Source: Spongiibacter tropicus DSM 19543 (GTDB lineage Bacteria; Pseudomonadota; Gammaproteobacteria; Pseudomonadales; Spongiibacteraceae). Taken from it: 64,000 nt of DNA. The DNA is taken from positions 126,501 through 190,500 of the forward strand of contig NZ_ATUS01000006.1 of the NCBI RefSeq assembly GCF_000420325.1. The letters are read 5' to 3'. The stretch's first letter is position 1; every line of letters starts with the position of its first letter. Positions 40,010 through 49,629 of this stretch are shown piece by piece. The notes under the pieces are model-generated. The model was given only the letters and a program-made list of their open reading frames with translations. It did no database searches and was not told the DNA's origin. A program made the position numbers and the translations under genes.

Positions 40010-42745
40010 TCAGCGCTCCTGCTTCTTCAGCAGCAACAAGGCCATACCCATGATGACCGGAATCGCGAGAATGATCGGCCACAACGATCCCTGAATTTGC
40101 GGCAGGTCCAGTCCCTTGCTGAAAATCGCCCGGCTGATGGTGAGGAAGTAGGACACCGGTTGCAGTTCGCCGACAACGCGGCCGGGGCCTTCCAGTGAGG
40201 CCACGGGATTCAGTAAGCCGGCAAATTGCACGGCGGGCATGAGGGTGGCCAGCATGGTGAAGAACATCGCGGCAATCTGACTGCGCGTGACGGCAGAGGC
40301 GACCAGTCCCATGCCGGTTGCGCAAACCGAGAAAAGCAACGCGGCAATGCTCAGCGCCAGGAAGCTGCCTTTAACCGGGACGTCGAAAAGCGTTGTCGCA
40401 AGGGCAGTCATCAGCAGGAAGTTGAGCATCGACAGGGCGATGTAGGGAAGCTGCTTACCCAGCAAAAATTCGCTGCGGCGAACGGGGGTGACATAGAGGT
40501 TGATGATCGAGCCCAGTTCCTTTTCCCGCACAATCGACAGGGCGGTGAGCATGGCGGGAATCAGCAGCAGCAGAATCGGCATGATGGCGGGCACCATGGC
40601 CGGTAGGCTGGTTACATCGGGGTTGTAGCGAAAGCGCGTTTCTACCGAGGCGGCTGTTGCCAGGGTTTGCGCGTCCATGCCCATTTGCATGCGTGCAATT
40701 TGAATTAACCAGTTTTGGTGGATGCCTTGTACGTAACCGCCGACGGTTTCCGCCCGACTGGGCATGGAGCCATCGACCCAGGCGGCGACGGTCACCGTGT
40801 CACCACGCTTGGCATCTCTAGCGAAGCCCGGTGGAATTTCTATGGCGAGTGCCAGATCACCGCTGCGCAGACGGGCGTCCATATCGTCGTAACTTTTGAT
40901 GGGCGGTCGCTCAATAAAATACCGCGAGCCGCTCAGATTGAGTGCATAGCTCTGGCTGAGGTTGGTTTGATCCAGGTCGTAGATGGCATAAGTCAGATCC
41001 TCCACGTCCAGACTGATCCCGTAGCCCATCACAATCATCAGGAACACCGAGCCGATCAGCGCCAGCATGCCGCGAACGGGATCGCGGCGCAGCTCAAGGG
41101 CTTCGCGCCGGGTGTAGCTGAGTGTTCGACGCCAGCTAAAGTGCGGGTTGATCTTGCGCGGGGTGTCGGCGAGTTCGGGTGCCGCGTCGACATCGCTGTC
41201 GCGGCGCTGCCTGCTTGCCTCACTCAGATATTCAATAAAAGCGGCCTCCAGGCTCTCGGCCTGCCGTGAGCGCTGGATGGCTGTTGGTGTGTCGCTGATC
41301 AGTACCCGCCCGGCATGCATCAGCGAGATGCGGTCGCAGCGCTCTGCCTCATTCATGAAGTGGGTGCTGATAAAAATGGTAACGCCGTCCTGCCGGGACA
41401 GGCTGACAAGCAGTCGCCAGAAATTATCCCTGGCCACCGGATCGACCCCTGACGTTGGTTCGTCGAGAATCAGCAGTTCGGGTTTATGCACCAGGGCCAC
41501 GGCCAGTGACAGGCGCTGACGCAAGCCCAGTGGTAGATTGCCGGGCAAGCTGTCGCGAACGCCTGTCAGCGAAAAGCGCTCCAGCATTTCCTCGGCGCGG
41601 CCGGGAATGTCTGCGTCGTCTACGCCGAACAGCCGGGCGTGAAGGACCAGGTTCTGCATGACAGTCAGTTCGCTATACAGCGAGAACGACTGCGACATGT
41701 AGCCGACCCGGTGGCGGACTGCCAGATCGCGGGGGTCGATGGCTTTGCCGAATAGTTTGGCGTCACCCTCGCTGGCGGGCAGCAGGCCGGTCAGCATTTT
41801 CATAGTGGTCGACTTGCCGCAGCCGTTGGAGCCCAGAAAGCCAAAAATTTCGCCGCGCCGGATCTTAAAATTGACGTGATCCACCGCCACAAAATCGCCA
41901 AATCGCATGGTCAGCTCGCTGGCTTCAATGGCGTAATCGGCCTGCTCACTGATGTTCAGAGGGGGAATCTGCACCGGCTGGTAGTCCCGGCGCTGTGCCT
42001 CGGGCAGTAGCGCAATAAAGGCGGATTCCAGGCTGTCGCTGCCAGTCTTGGCCAGTAATTGTTCTGGACTGCCGTTGGCCAGAATACGGCCCTGATTCAT
42101 TGCGATCAGCGTATCGGCATTGCGGGCCTCATCCATATAGGCGGTGGCGACGATCACGCTCATTGCCGGGCGGCGACGGCGTATATCGCTGATCAGCTGC
42201 CAGAACTGGCTGCGGGCCAGCGGGTCGACGCCGGTGGTCGGCTCGTCGAGAATCAGCAGGTCGGGGTCGTGGATCAGCGCGCAACATAGCCCCAGCTTTT
42301 GCTTCATGCCGCCGGACAGTTTACCCGCGGGCCGGTCAAGAAAATCGTAGAGCCCGGTGCTATGGGTCAGCTGGTCAATGCGTCGCCGCCGCTCATCGGC
42401 GTCATGATCGAACAGGCGCCCGAAAAATTGCAGGTTTTCCTCCACTGATAGCGTGGCGTAAAGGTTTTTGCCCAGGCCCTGGGGCATATAGGCGATGCGC
42501 GGGCAAATCCGGTTGCGGTGCCGGCTGTCGCGCATATCCCCGCCGAGCACATTTAGCTCGCCATCCTGTATTTTGCGTGCGCCGGCGATCAGCGCCAGCA
42601 GGCTGGATTTACCGACCCCGTCGGGGCCGATCAATCCCACCATCTTGCCGGTGGGGACACTTAGGCTGAGCTTGTCCAGTGCGCAGCACTGGCCGTAGTG
42701 CAGCGAGACATCGCGGCAGGCGACCGCGCTGTCGCCATGGCTCAT
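40010..42745 (-). CDS. rbbA: Fused double ATPase-permease exporter RbbA (YhiH)
   Basis: The 911-residue protein has two ABC ATPase domains followed by an ABC-2 permease. Domain 1 (about 1-250) has Walker [10 protein letters not shown], signature [11 protein letters not shown] and [13 protein letters not shown]. Domain 2 (about 275-510) has [12 protein letters not shown], a degenerate signature [12 protein letters not shown] and [13 protein letters not shown]. The permease starts near residue 540 ([16 protein letters not shown]) and contains [11 protein letters not shown]. The architecture is that of RbbA/YhiH. It overlaps the membrane fusion gene by 4 bases. The substrate is not known; RbbA is also reported as ribosome-associated in E. 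coli. Confidence 0.92.
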   Translation of the reverse strand: MSHGDSAVACRDVSLHYGQCCALDKLSLSVPTGKMVGLIGPDGVGKSSLLALIAGARKIQDGELNVLGGDMRDSRHRNRICPRIAYMPQGLGKNLYATLSVEENLQFFGRLFDHDADERRRRIDQLTHSTGLYDFLDRPAGKLSGGMKQKLGLCCALIHDPDLLILDEPTTGVDPLARSQFWQLISDIRRRRPAMSVIVATAYMDEARNADTLIAMNQGRILANGSPEQLLAKTGSDSLESAFIALLPEAQRRDYQPVQIPPLNISEQADYAIEASELTMRFGDFVAVDHVNFKIRRGEIFGFLGSNGCGKSTTMKMLTGLLPASEGDAKLFGKAIDPRDLAVRHRVGYMSQSFSLYSELTVMQNLVLHARLFGVDDADIPGRAEEMLERFSLTGVRDSLPGNLPLGLRQRLSLAVALVHKPELLILDEPTSGVDPVARDNFWRLLVSLSRQDGVTIFISTHFMNEAERCDRISLMHAGRVLISDTPTAIQRSRQAESLEAAFIEYLSEASRQRRDSDVDAAPELADTPRKINPHFSWRRTLSYTRREALELRRDPVRGMLALIGSVFLMIVMGYGISLDVEDLTYAIYDLDQTNLSQSYALNLSGSRYFIERPPIKSYDDMDARLRSGDLALAIEIPPGFARDAKRGDTVTVAAWVDGSMPSRAETVGGYVQGIHQNWLIQIARMQMGMDAQTLATAASVETRFRYNPDVTSLPAMVPAIMPILLLLIPAMLTALSIVREKELGSIINLYVTPVRRSEFLLGKQLPYIALSMLNFLLMTALATTLFDVPVKGSFLALSIAALLFSVCATGMGLVASAVTRSQIAAMFFTMLATLMPAVQFAGLLNPVASLEGPGRVVGELQPVSYFLTISRAIFSKGLDLPQIQGSLWPIILAIPVIMGMALLLLKKQER

Positions 42746-43809
42746 TGTGGCACCTTGATGTGCAGGGCTTCGGGCCAGTCAATACTGTCATCCAGCTTGA
42801 TCCAGGCAATACCGGGAATGCCGGTTTTGACGACGGACTGGTGTTGTCGCAGCAGTGCGGGATCAATGCGGGCTTTGACTTTGAACATCAGTTTCTGGCG
42901 TTCGCTGGCGGTTTCGACCGTTTTCGGGGTGAACTGGGCAGTGCTGGCGACGAAGGAAACCGAGGCGGGAATGACCAGATCGGGGGCTGCATCGAGAATG
43001 AGGCGAACATCGCTGCCCAGCTTCAGGCGCCCGGCCGCCGCTTCGGGGAGGAAAAAGTTCATGGTGACATCGGTAAGATCGACCAGATTGACAATTTTTC
43101 CTCCCGCCGCGACGACTTCGCCGGGCTGGGCAACGCGGTATTGAATCCGTCCGTCGCGGGGGGCTTTGAGTTCGGCGTCAGCTAGATCAGCTTCAATGCG
43201 GGCCAGTGTCGCGGCGGCAGCGGTGACGGCGGTTCTCGCGCCTTCGGCCTGAGCCGTTGCGGCGACGACGGCCGACTCTGCGGCTTTAACTTGGGCTTTG
43301 GCGGCGCTGACGGCCGCGATGGCACTGTTCAAGGCTGAGCGTTCGTCATCCACTGTCTGGTGGGAAATATTCCCCTCGCGGGCGAGTGCTTCTGATCGTT
43401 TCAGGCGTTTTGCCGCGGCGTCCCGTTCGCTTTCTCGCTGCAATACCACCGCGCGTGCGGCGGCCATGTCACTCTCGCTCATCGCCACCTGCGCGTCAGC
43501 GGTCGCGACACTCTGCTGAGTTTGCATCAGCATGGCGCGGGCTTCATTGCGCTGTGCTTCAAGGCTGGTCACTTGCATTCGCGCGAGCACCTGGCCGGTT
43601 TTTACCATTTCGCCTTCTTTAACGAGAATGCTGTCAACACGCCCGGCAAGCTTGGTGGCAATATCCACTTCGGTGGCCTCAAGGCGGCCGTTACCGCTGA
43701 CAAAGGCGTCGCCATACCCCGAATTCTGCTGCTGCATCCAGCTGTAGGCTGCGAACGCTAACAGTGCAATGATGGCGAAGAGTCCGTACTTCTTGAGCGA
43801 TGCCGACAT
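42742..43809 (-). CDS. yhiI: HlyD-family membrane fusion protein YhiI
   Basis: The 355-residue periplasmic adaptor is anchored by one N-terminal helix ([20 protein letters not shown]). It has a biotinyl-lipoyl half motif ([20 protein letters not shown]), a long coiled-coil hairpin (about residues 85-220, [20 protein letters not shown] and the Ala-rich return arm), and a beta-barrel end ([20 protein letters not shown]). The start at 43809 (MSASLKK) puts the charged residues just before the helix. It is first in the yhiI-rbbA-yhhJ operon and links the exporter to an outer-membrane channel encoded elsewhere. Confidence 0.88.
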   Translation of the reverse strand: MSASLKKYGLFAIIALLAFAAYSWMQQQNSGYGDAFVSGNGRLEATEVDIATKLAGRVDSILVKEGEMVKTGQVLARMQVTSLEAQRNEARAMLMQTQQSVATADAQVAMSESDMAAARAVVLQRESERDAAAKRLKRSEALAREGNISHQTVDDERSALNSAIAAVSAAKAQVKAAESAVVAATAQAEGARTAVTAAAATLARIEADLADAELKAPRDGRIQYRVAQPGEVVAAGGKIVNLVDLTDVTMNFFLPEAAAGRLKLGSDVRLILDAAPDLVIPASVSFVASTAQFTPKTVETASERQKLMFKVKARIDPALLRQHQSVVKTGIPGIAWIKLDDSIDWPEALHIKVPQ

Positions 43810-43942
43810 AAGTCTGTTCCATGGGGGCTGGGAATGGGGATACACAGACTATAGCGGTTGCTATGGCGAAGGCCCAGTCATTCGGGCTGGGCGCTTCGCG
43901 CATTCGGTTGCCGCTTGATTTGCGTCAACCACAGGTGGTTTC

Positions 43943-45304
43943 TCAGGCGATCCAGAGCTGCTTGGCATTTACAAATTCACGGATTCCATGAGGCCCCAGT
44001 TCTCGACCATAGCCCGAGCGCTTGATGCCGCCGCTGGGCAGACGTGGATCCGTTTTGACAATACCGTTAATGGCGACCTGCCCGGCGTCGATACGCAGGG
44101 CCATCTGCTCAGCCAGTTCCGTGTTGGCGGTCCAGATGCCGGCGCCGAGACCGTAGTCGGTTTCATTGGCGAGTTGCAGCGCCTCTTCCATATCGGCGGC
44201 GCGGGTCACGCACATGACCGGGCCAAAGGTCTCCTCGTTGAAGGCACACATCGTCTCACTGACTTCGGTGAGCAGGGTGGCTGGATAGAAGAATCCCGGC
44301 CCCTCGGGCAGCTCGCCGCCCAGCAAACACTGTGCGCCAGCGTCGATGGTTTCGCTGACTTGCCGGTGAAGATTCTGCCGAAGATCTGCGCGGGCAAGGG
44401 GACCAATGTCGGTGCCCTTGTCCAGTGGGTCACCGAGGCGCAGTTTTGCCAGCCGACTTTGCAACATCTCGACGAAGGTGCCGTACACCGGCTCTTCAAC
44501 AATGACACGCTTGGCGGCAATACAGCTTTGTCCGGCGTTGATGATACGCGACAGTACCGCGATATCGGCGGCCTTCTCCAGGTCGGCGTCAGCCAATACT
44601 ACGAAGGGGTCTGAGCCGCCGAGTTCGAGCACGGCGGGTTTCAGCTCGGCGCCCGCCAGTGCGGCAACTTTGCGCCCGGCAGCGTCGGAGCCAGTGAACG
44701 ACACGGCGCGAATTCTGGGGTCGCGAATTGCCTGCTCGACGTTGCCGGTTTCCAGCGGCAGGTTAACCATAATGTCGCTGGGCGCGCCCGCTCGCTGGAA
44801 GGCCTCGGCAATACCCGCCGCGCTGGCCGGGACGTTAGGGTCGTGCTTCATGGCGCAGGTATTGCCCGCCATGAGTGCAGGCGCCAGAAAGCGAAAGGCC
44901 AGCCACAGGGGCGCGTTCCAGGGCAGAATGCCCAACACTGTGCCCAGTGGCTGGTAGCAGACGTAGCTGTTTGAGGCATCAGAGGCCAGAGTCTCTGTGC
45001 TCAGGAACTGCTCGGCATTGTCGGCATAGAATTCCGCGCACCAGGCGGCTTTCTCAACTTCCGGCACGCCTTCTTTGATCGGCTTACCCATTTCGATTGC
45101 CATCAGTTCTGCGAGCCGATCCTTGTCGGCGCGCAGCTCGCGGGCAACGGCTTTCAGTACCTTTGCCCGGTCTTCGAAGGTACTGCTCTGCCAGCTATCA
45201 AAGGCGCGGTCGGCATCGCCGATACGCTCGTGCATCTGAGTGGGTGTCAGCGCCGGGTACTCGGCGATAATCTCGCCATTAAACGGGTTTCTCGCTATCA
45301 GCAT
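43943..45304 (-). CDS. doeC: Aldehyde dehydrogenase, aspartate-semialdehyde dehydrogenase of ectoine breakdown (DoeC)
   Basis: The 453-residue ALDH has NAD-binding GTVLGILPWNAPLWL and SFTGSDAAGRKVA, the general-base Glu in LELGGSDPF and the catalytic Cys in GQSCIAAKR. The family is close to succinate-semialdehyde dehydrogenases. Its place as the last gene after doeB, doeD and doeA identifies it as the enzyme that turns aspartate semialdehyde into aspartate in ectoine degradation. The start follows AGGAGG. Without the context, succinate-semialdehyde dehydrogenase would be an equal call. Confidence 0.85.
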   Translation of the reverse strand: MLIARNPFNGEIIAEYPALTPTQMHERIGDADRAFDSWQSSTFEDRAKVLKAVARELRADKDRLAELMAIEMGKPIKEGVPEVEKAAWCAEFYADNAEQFLSTETLASDASNSYVCYQPLGTVLGILPWNAPLWLAFRFLAPALMAGNTCAMKHDPNVPASAAGIAEAFQRAGAPSDIMVNLPLETGNVEQAIRDPRIRAVSFTGSDAAGRKVAALAGAELKPAVLELGGSDPFVVLADADLEKAADIAVLSRIINAGQSCIAAKRVIVEEPVYGTFVEMLQSRLAKLRLGDPLDKGTDIGPLARADLRQNLHRQVSETIDAGAQCLLGGELPEGPGFFYPATLLTEVSETMCAFNEETFGPVMCVTRAADMEEALQLANETDYGLGAGIWTANTELAEQMALRIDAGQVAINGIVKTDPRLPSGGIKRSGYGRELGPHGIREFVNAKQLWIA

Positions 45305-45313
45305 CTGCGCCTC

Positions 45314-46570
45314 CTAGGACTTCTGTTCGGCTTTTTCAGGAGTGTTGTCCTGGTTCTTCTTGCGGCCTTTTACCTCATCCAGTTTGATCGGCATGGCAGC
45401 ATCTTGCGGCGGCTTTACGGTCATTTCTCGAGGGGTGGTGAAGAACGAACGGCAGCCGTCTTCAGTAATATAGATCGTGTCGGAAATGCCTACAGTTTTA
45501 TCGCCTTCCACGCCCCACATCCAGGGAATGATGTGAAAGGTCATCCCCTCTTTGAGTACGGTGGACTCCCCCTGCTTGAGGCTGACGATATAGCCTTCAT
45601 CCCAGCTCGGCGGGAAGGCGATACCAATGGAGTAACCCGAGCGGGTAATCAGCCGAGCACCGCAGTGGTTGTCGGAGATGATGTTGCGGATCATATTGTC
45701 GGCGTCAGAGACGGTCATGCCCGGCTGGAACAGCTCGTGGACCTGATCCAGCGCATAGATCATTCGCTCCTGCGCATGAAGCAAGGCATCGGTCTGCGGG
45801 CCCGTGAGCACGGTGCGCATCATCGCGGTGTGGTAGCGGCGATAGCAGCCGCCGACTTCCAGAAATACATGGTCGCCCGGTTGTACGGTGCGGCCCTCCC
45901 AGGTGGCGTGGCCGATCATGCTGCGCGGGCCTGAGGTGACGTAGGGCATCACTGCTGGGGGTTCGCCGCCCGCACGAAACATGGCGGCGCTGACGGCCGC
46001 GCCGATTTCGTTTTCTGTCACGCCAGCCTGTACCGCCTCGATACCGGCCTTCATGCCTTCTTCGGTGGCGATGGCGGCGCGGTGCATCAGCTCGATTTCC
46101 GCCGGCGATTTGCACACACGGCCTTCTTCCACAATGCCGAAACAGTCCAGCAGCTTTGCATCGGTCAATGTGGTGTGAATGCGGTCCTGCTGGTAGGCGG
46201 GGAAAAAGTAGCTGTTGCGCTCATAGCCGATGCGCTTGTCGGCCAGACCGAACTCCCGCAGCGCGTCGACCAGCATTTGAATGGCGTCGCCGGTGTCGGG
46301 GTAGGGTCGGGTACGCTCGATCCAGGTGCGAGCATGGATATTGGATTCCTCCATGGCCCGGGTAATCATGAATGGCTCGTCATCTATCGGTACCACCAGT
46401 GCCTGAAAAAAAGAGTAGCCGGTGGTCTGGTAGTCGGTGAGGTACATGATGTTTTCCGGGTCGGAAATCACCACCGCATCAAGCCGCCGCTCCTGCATTC
46501 GCTGACGCAGGCCGTTGATGCGCTGTTGGTACTCCTCATTGGCAAAGGTCATGTCATCGCGTTGTTTCAT
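45314..46570 (-). CDS. doeA: Ectoine hydrolase DoeA (M24 aminopeptidase fold)
   Basis: The 418-residue protein of the creatinase/Xaa-Pro-peptidase fold opens the ectoine ring to N-acetyl-diaminobutyrate. The N-terminal creatinase domain (RINGLRQRMQERRLDAVVIS, MYLTDYQTTGYSFFQA) leads to a C-terminal pita-bread domain (EIGAAVSAAMFRAGGEPPAV, GPRSMIGHATWEGRTVQPGD, VFLEVGGCYRRYHTAMMRTV). It has a charged C-terminal tail of about 20 residues (KGRKKNQDNTPEKAEQKS). Its start overlaps the doeD stop by 4 bases. The ectoine assignment rests on the doeB/doeD/doeC neighbours as well as the fold. Confidence 0.88.
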   Translation of the reverse strand: MKQRDDMTFANEEYQQRINGLRQRMQERRLDAVVISDPENIMYLTDYQTTGYSFFQALVVPIDDEPFMITRAMEESNIHARTWIERTRPYPDTGDAIQMLVDALREFGLADKRIGYERNSYFFPAYQQDRIHTTLTDAKLLDCFGIVEEGRVCKSPAEIELMHRAAIATEEGMKAGIEAVQAGVTENEIGAAVSAAMFRAGGEPPAVMPYVTSGPRSMIGHATWEGRTVQPGDHVFLEVGGCYRRYHTAMMRTVLTGPQTDALLHAQERMIYALDQVHELFQPGMTVSDADNMIRNIISDNHCGARLITRSGYSIGIAFPPSWDEGYIVSLKQGESTVLKEGMTFHIIPWMWGVEGDKTVGISDTIYITEDGCRSFFTTPREMTVKPPQDAAMPIKLDEVKGRKKNQDNTPEKAEQKS

Positions 46571-47838
46571 GCGGCCTCCAGAATACGGTTACTGACGCTT
46601 GCAAGCGTGTCCAGACCCTGTTGCAGGTCGGCGTCGGGAATGGTCAGCGGCGGAATCAGTTTCACGACCCGACCGCCGCTGCCACAGGCAGAGACCAGCA
46701 GCCCTTCTTTGAAGCACTCGCCGACAATGGCTTTAGCGAGTTCGCCGTCGCCGACGTCCAGGCCGAGAATCATGCCTTTGCCGCGCAGCTCCACACCTTG
46801 GTGTCGCTCTGCGATCACTTGCATGGCGCTGTGCATGGTCTCGCCTTTTGCGCGGACTTCGCTCATGAAGTCGTCGCCGTCGAAATAGCGCAGCGCTTCG
46901 CGTCCGGCGACAAAGGACAGCCCCTGTCCTCTGAACGTGCCGGTATGTTCGCCGGGCGACCAGTGTTGGTCGTGTTCCGGTTTCACCAGATTCATGGCGA
47001 TGGGCGTACCCACGCCGCCCAGGCCCTTGGCAAGGCAGACGATATCGGGGTTTAAACCGAGGCCGTCAAAGCTGAAGTAGTGACCGGTGCGCCCGCAGCC
47101 CACCTGAATGTCATCGACAATAAACAGGGCGCCCAGCTCGTGGGCCAGGGTTTGCAGGGCTTCCAGCCAGGCCTGGCTGGCGACATTGACGCCGCCCTCG
47201 GCCTGAATGGTTTCCACCAGAAAAGCCGCCGGCGGCGCCAGCCCCGCACTGCCATCCTTGTATAGCGCCCGCAGTTGCGCCAACGCTTCAACACCGCCTC
47301 CCAGTGTGTGGTCGCGGCTGTCGGCGTCGCAGTCGAAGGGGTAGTGACTGACATTGTCCAGCGAGACGCCTGCGGCTGAGCGGAAGTAACTGTTGGCAGT
47401 GCAGGCCAATGCGCCGAGCGTCATGCCGTGAAAGCCCTTGCTGAACGCCACCACTTCACTGCGCCCGGTGACACGGCGAGCCAGTTTCAACGCCGCTTCA
47501 ACCGCATTGGTCCCGGTCGGCCCCATGAATTGCATTTTGTGGGGCATATGTCGGGGTTCGAGAATGGTGCGGGTGAAGTCCTCCATAAAGGCGCGCTTGG
47601 CGGTGGTGTGCATATCCAGGCTGTGGGTGACGCCGTCGCGCTGCAGGTAGTCGATCATCGCCTGCTTCATATGCGGATTGTTGTGCCCGAAATTCAGCAC
47701 CCCTGCGCCGGCGAAAAAATCGATGTACTCGCGACCCTGGTCGTCCGTCTGGCGCGCATTGCTGGCCGTATCGAACACTACCGGGTACGTCCGGCAGTAG
47801 GCGCGGATCTCGGATTCACGTTGCTCAAAAATGCTCAT
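46567..47838 (-). CDS. doeD: Diaminobutyrate aminotransferase of ectoine breakdown (DoeD)
   Basis: The 423-residue class III aminotransferase shows PLP-fold blocks YIDFFAGAGVLNFGHNNP, MGPTGTNAVEAALKLARRVT, SKGFHGMTLGAL and the DDIQVGCGRTG motif, and the PLP lysine in CLAKGLGGVGTPIAM (about residue 273). It is closely similar in pattern to EctB, the reverse-direction enzyme of ectoine synthesis. In this operon it should convert 2,4-diaminobutyrate to aspartate semialdehyde. No ectA or ectC is present, which supports catabolism. Confidence 0.88.
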   Translation of the reverse strand: MSIFEQRESEIRAYCRTYPVVFDTASNARQTDDQGREYIDFFAGAGVLNFGHNNPHMKQAMIDYLQRDGVTHSLDMHTTAKRAFMEDFTRTILEPRHMPHKMQFMGPTGTNAVEAALKLARRVTGRSEVVAFSKGFHGMTLGALACTANSYFRSAAGVSLDNVSHYPFDCDADSRDHTLGGGVEALAQLRALYKDGSAGLAPPAAFLVETIQAEGGVNVASQAWLEALQTLAHELGALFIVDDIQVGCGRTGHYFSFDGLGLNPDIVCLAKGLGGVGTPIAMNLVKPEHDQHWSPGEHTGTFRGQGLSFVAGREALRYFDGDDFMSEVRAKGETMHSAMQVIAERHQGVELRGKGMILGLDVGDGELAKAIVGECFKEGLLVSACGSGGRVVKLIPPLTIPDADLQQGLDTLASVSNRILEAA

Positions 47839-47900
47839 GCTTCCTCCTGATTTTTAGAATCGGCGGCAGCCATGCTACCGCCGTGCTCGCCCCGAGGGGC

Positions 47901-49067
47901 TTAGCCGAGTCGGTCGTCCGCCGCACCCGCGAGGGCAGCATAGAGGCGGACAACTTTGGGAATTAGCTGGTCGTTGAAGTCGTAATAGGCACTGTGACAG
48001 GGGGCGTCGTGGCCATTCCCGTCATCGGCGCCGATAAGGGCGAAAGCGCCGGGAATTTCACGCAAGTAATAGCTGAAGTCTTCCGAGGCCATAATCGGCA
48101 CCGGCAGGCTGTGGTTGATGGCGTCGCTGCCGTAGAGTTGTCGCCAGCAATGGCGGACGCGACTCGCGGCATCGGCATGGTTGATGGTGGCCTGATAGCG
48201 GGGGTGGCATTCCACCTCACACTGCAGACCGTAAGCAGTGGCTGTCTGTTGGGCGATCTCCTCTATGAGCTGATTCAGTTGTTGTCGGGTGTTTTCGTCG
48301 GGAACGCGGATGCTGCCACCCAGCTTGGCCTCGCCGGGGATAACGGTAGCGGCGCTGGGGGCTTCAATACTGGTGATGCTGAGCACGGCGCTGGCCTGTG
48401 GTGCCAGCCGGCGGCTTACTACCTGTTGCAGGGCCAGGGTAATGGCGCTGGCGCCCAGTACCGGGTCGCGACAGAGTTCGGGCTGACTGGCGTGGCCGCC
48501 CTGTCCGATAACGCGGATGCTGAAGGTGCCGTTGCCGCACATCACAATGCCGTCGGGGCAGATCAGTTCACCAAAGGCAAGGGCGGGCCAATTGTGCCAG
48601 CCGAAGATTTCATCGACATTTTCCAATGCACCGTCGTGGATCATTTCCCGGGCACCGTGCCCCCCTTCCTCGGCGGGCTGGAAAATCAGTGTTACCGGGC
48701 CGGGCAGTTCGGCTTCGTGAGCCTTTAACCAGCTGGCGGTCGCAATGAGCGTAGCGGTATGGCCGTCATGCCCACAGGCGTGCATGCAGCCAGAGGTGTG
48801 CGAGGCCCAGTCAAGTTCGGTTTGCTCAACAATGGGGAGGGCATCGATATCGCCTCGCAGGGCGATATGACGGCCGGAGCTGCCGGCATTCAAACAGGCC
48901 ACAGTGCCGGTTTTGGCGCAGACCCGCCAGGGGATGTCGAGAGCGGTGAGCTGCTGGCGGATACGTTCGGCGGTACCCTGCTCCTGCCAGCCCAGTTCGG
49001 GGTGTTGGTGCAGTTCTCGGCGCAGTGATATGGCGTTGCGCACAATGTCTTGCCAAACCGTAGACAT
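47901..49067 (-). CDS. doeB: N-acetyl-diaminobutyrate deacetylase DoeB (M20 family)
   Basis: The 388-residue metal-dependent amidohydrolase has the M20 motifs LRGDIDALPI, MHACGHDGHTATLIA, FQPAEEGGHGAREM and the late SEDFSYYL plus HSAYYDFND. The dimerisation lid lies between residues 180 and 290. It removes the acetyl group from the ring-opened ectoine product. It is the first gene of the operon, with a 62-bp gap before doeD. Amino-acid amidohydrolases (AmhX or hippurate type) look alike, so the name depends on the operon. Confidence 0.85.
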   Translation of the reverse strand: MSTVWQDIVRNAISLRRELHQHPELGWQEQGTAERIRQQLTALDIPWRVCAKTGTVACLNAGSSGRHIALRGDIDALPIVEQTELDWASHTSGCMHACGHDGHTATLIATASWLKAHEAELPGPVTLIFQPAEEGGHGAREMIHDGALENVDEIFGWHNWPALAFGELICPDGIVMCGNGTFSIRVIGQGGHASQPELCRDPVLGASAITLALQQVVSRRLAPQASAVLSITSIEAPSAATVIPGEAKLGGSIRVPDENTRQQLNQLIEEIAQQTATAYGLQCEVECHPRYQATINHADAASRVRHCWRQLYGSDAINHSLPVPIMASEDFSYYLREIPGAFALIGADDGNGHDAPCHSAYYDFNDQLIPKVVRLYAALAGAADDRLG

Positions 49068-49246
49068 GGTCCTCCTGCCGTTGCTGTGAGGAATACGCGG
49101 CTAGCGTTTCCGCGCTGCTACTCCAGCCTAGTGGCTCGCGGCGCAATGCGCCAGTGTCGATCCACTCTGCCCGAGCTGGGCTCTTTAGCCTGAGCAAGTT
49201 TAGTCTCAGCAAGTTCCGAGCCAGACTGCTCCGGCTATCCTTGTTT

Positions 49247-49265
49247 GAAAATGAATCTTAATTGC
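49247..49265. promoter_or_regulatory. Candidate Fur box
   Basis: GAAAATGAATCTTAATTGC agrees with the 19-bp consensus GATAATGATAATCATTATC at 11 of 19 positions. It is in the 259-bp region between doeB and the PepSY operon and fits the latter, which is iron-type. The score is modest. Confidence 0.35.
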
Positions 49266-49326
49266 GATTCGCAGGCTGATTTCGTATTCTTGCGCTTTTC
49301 AAGCGTGTGGCCGGGAGCCTAAAAAA

Positions 49327-49629
49327 GTGACAGTACAGAAGGCAGGGAGTTCATCAGATGCGATGTGGCCGCGCTGGCTGCTTGCCGGGCCGCTATGCTT
49401 TCTCTGTGCCTTTGTGATGATGGCGGGCGCGTCGATCTGGTTGCCCGAAGGGCCCGCGCGTATCGACAATGTGGCGATCCCGCTGGTGCTGTTTCCTGCG
49501 GTTTGGGGTGTGTTGTTTTTCTACAGCTGCCTGGGGCGTCTGGGACGGACCTATCTTGTCGTGGGCGCGTTAACGGTGGCACATCTGGTACTGATTGTCT
49601 GGCAGCTGATGCTCAGAGGTGCCGCGTGA
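49327..49629 (+). CDS. Small membrane protein of a PepSY operon (DUF3649-like)
   Basis: The 100-residue protein has three hydrophobic segments: WLLAGPLCFLCAFVMMAGAS, VAIPLVLFPAVWGVLFFYSC and YLVVGALTVAHLVLIVWQLM. It is followed by a PepSY protein with a 4-base overlap and then another small membrane protein. This three-gene order is common next to siderophore receptors, where the first member is a DUF3649-like protein. The assignment rests on topology and order. No receptor is present in this window. Confidence 0.7.
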   Translation: MTVQKAGSSSDAMWPRWLLAGPLCFLCAFVMMAGASIWLPEGPARIDNVAIPLVLFPAVWGVLFFYSCLGRLGRTYLVVGALTVAHLVLIVWQLMLRGAA

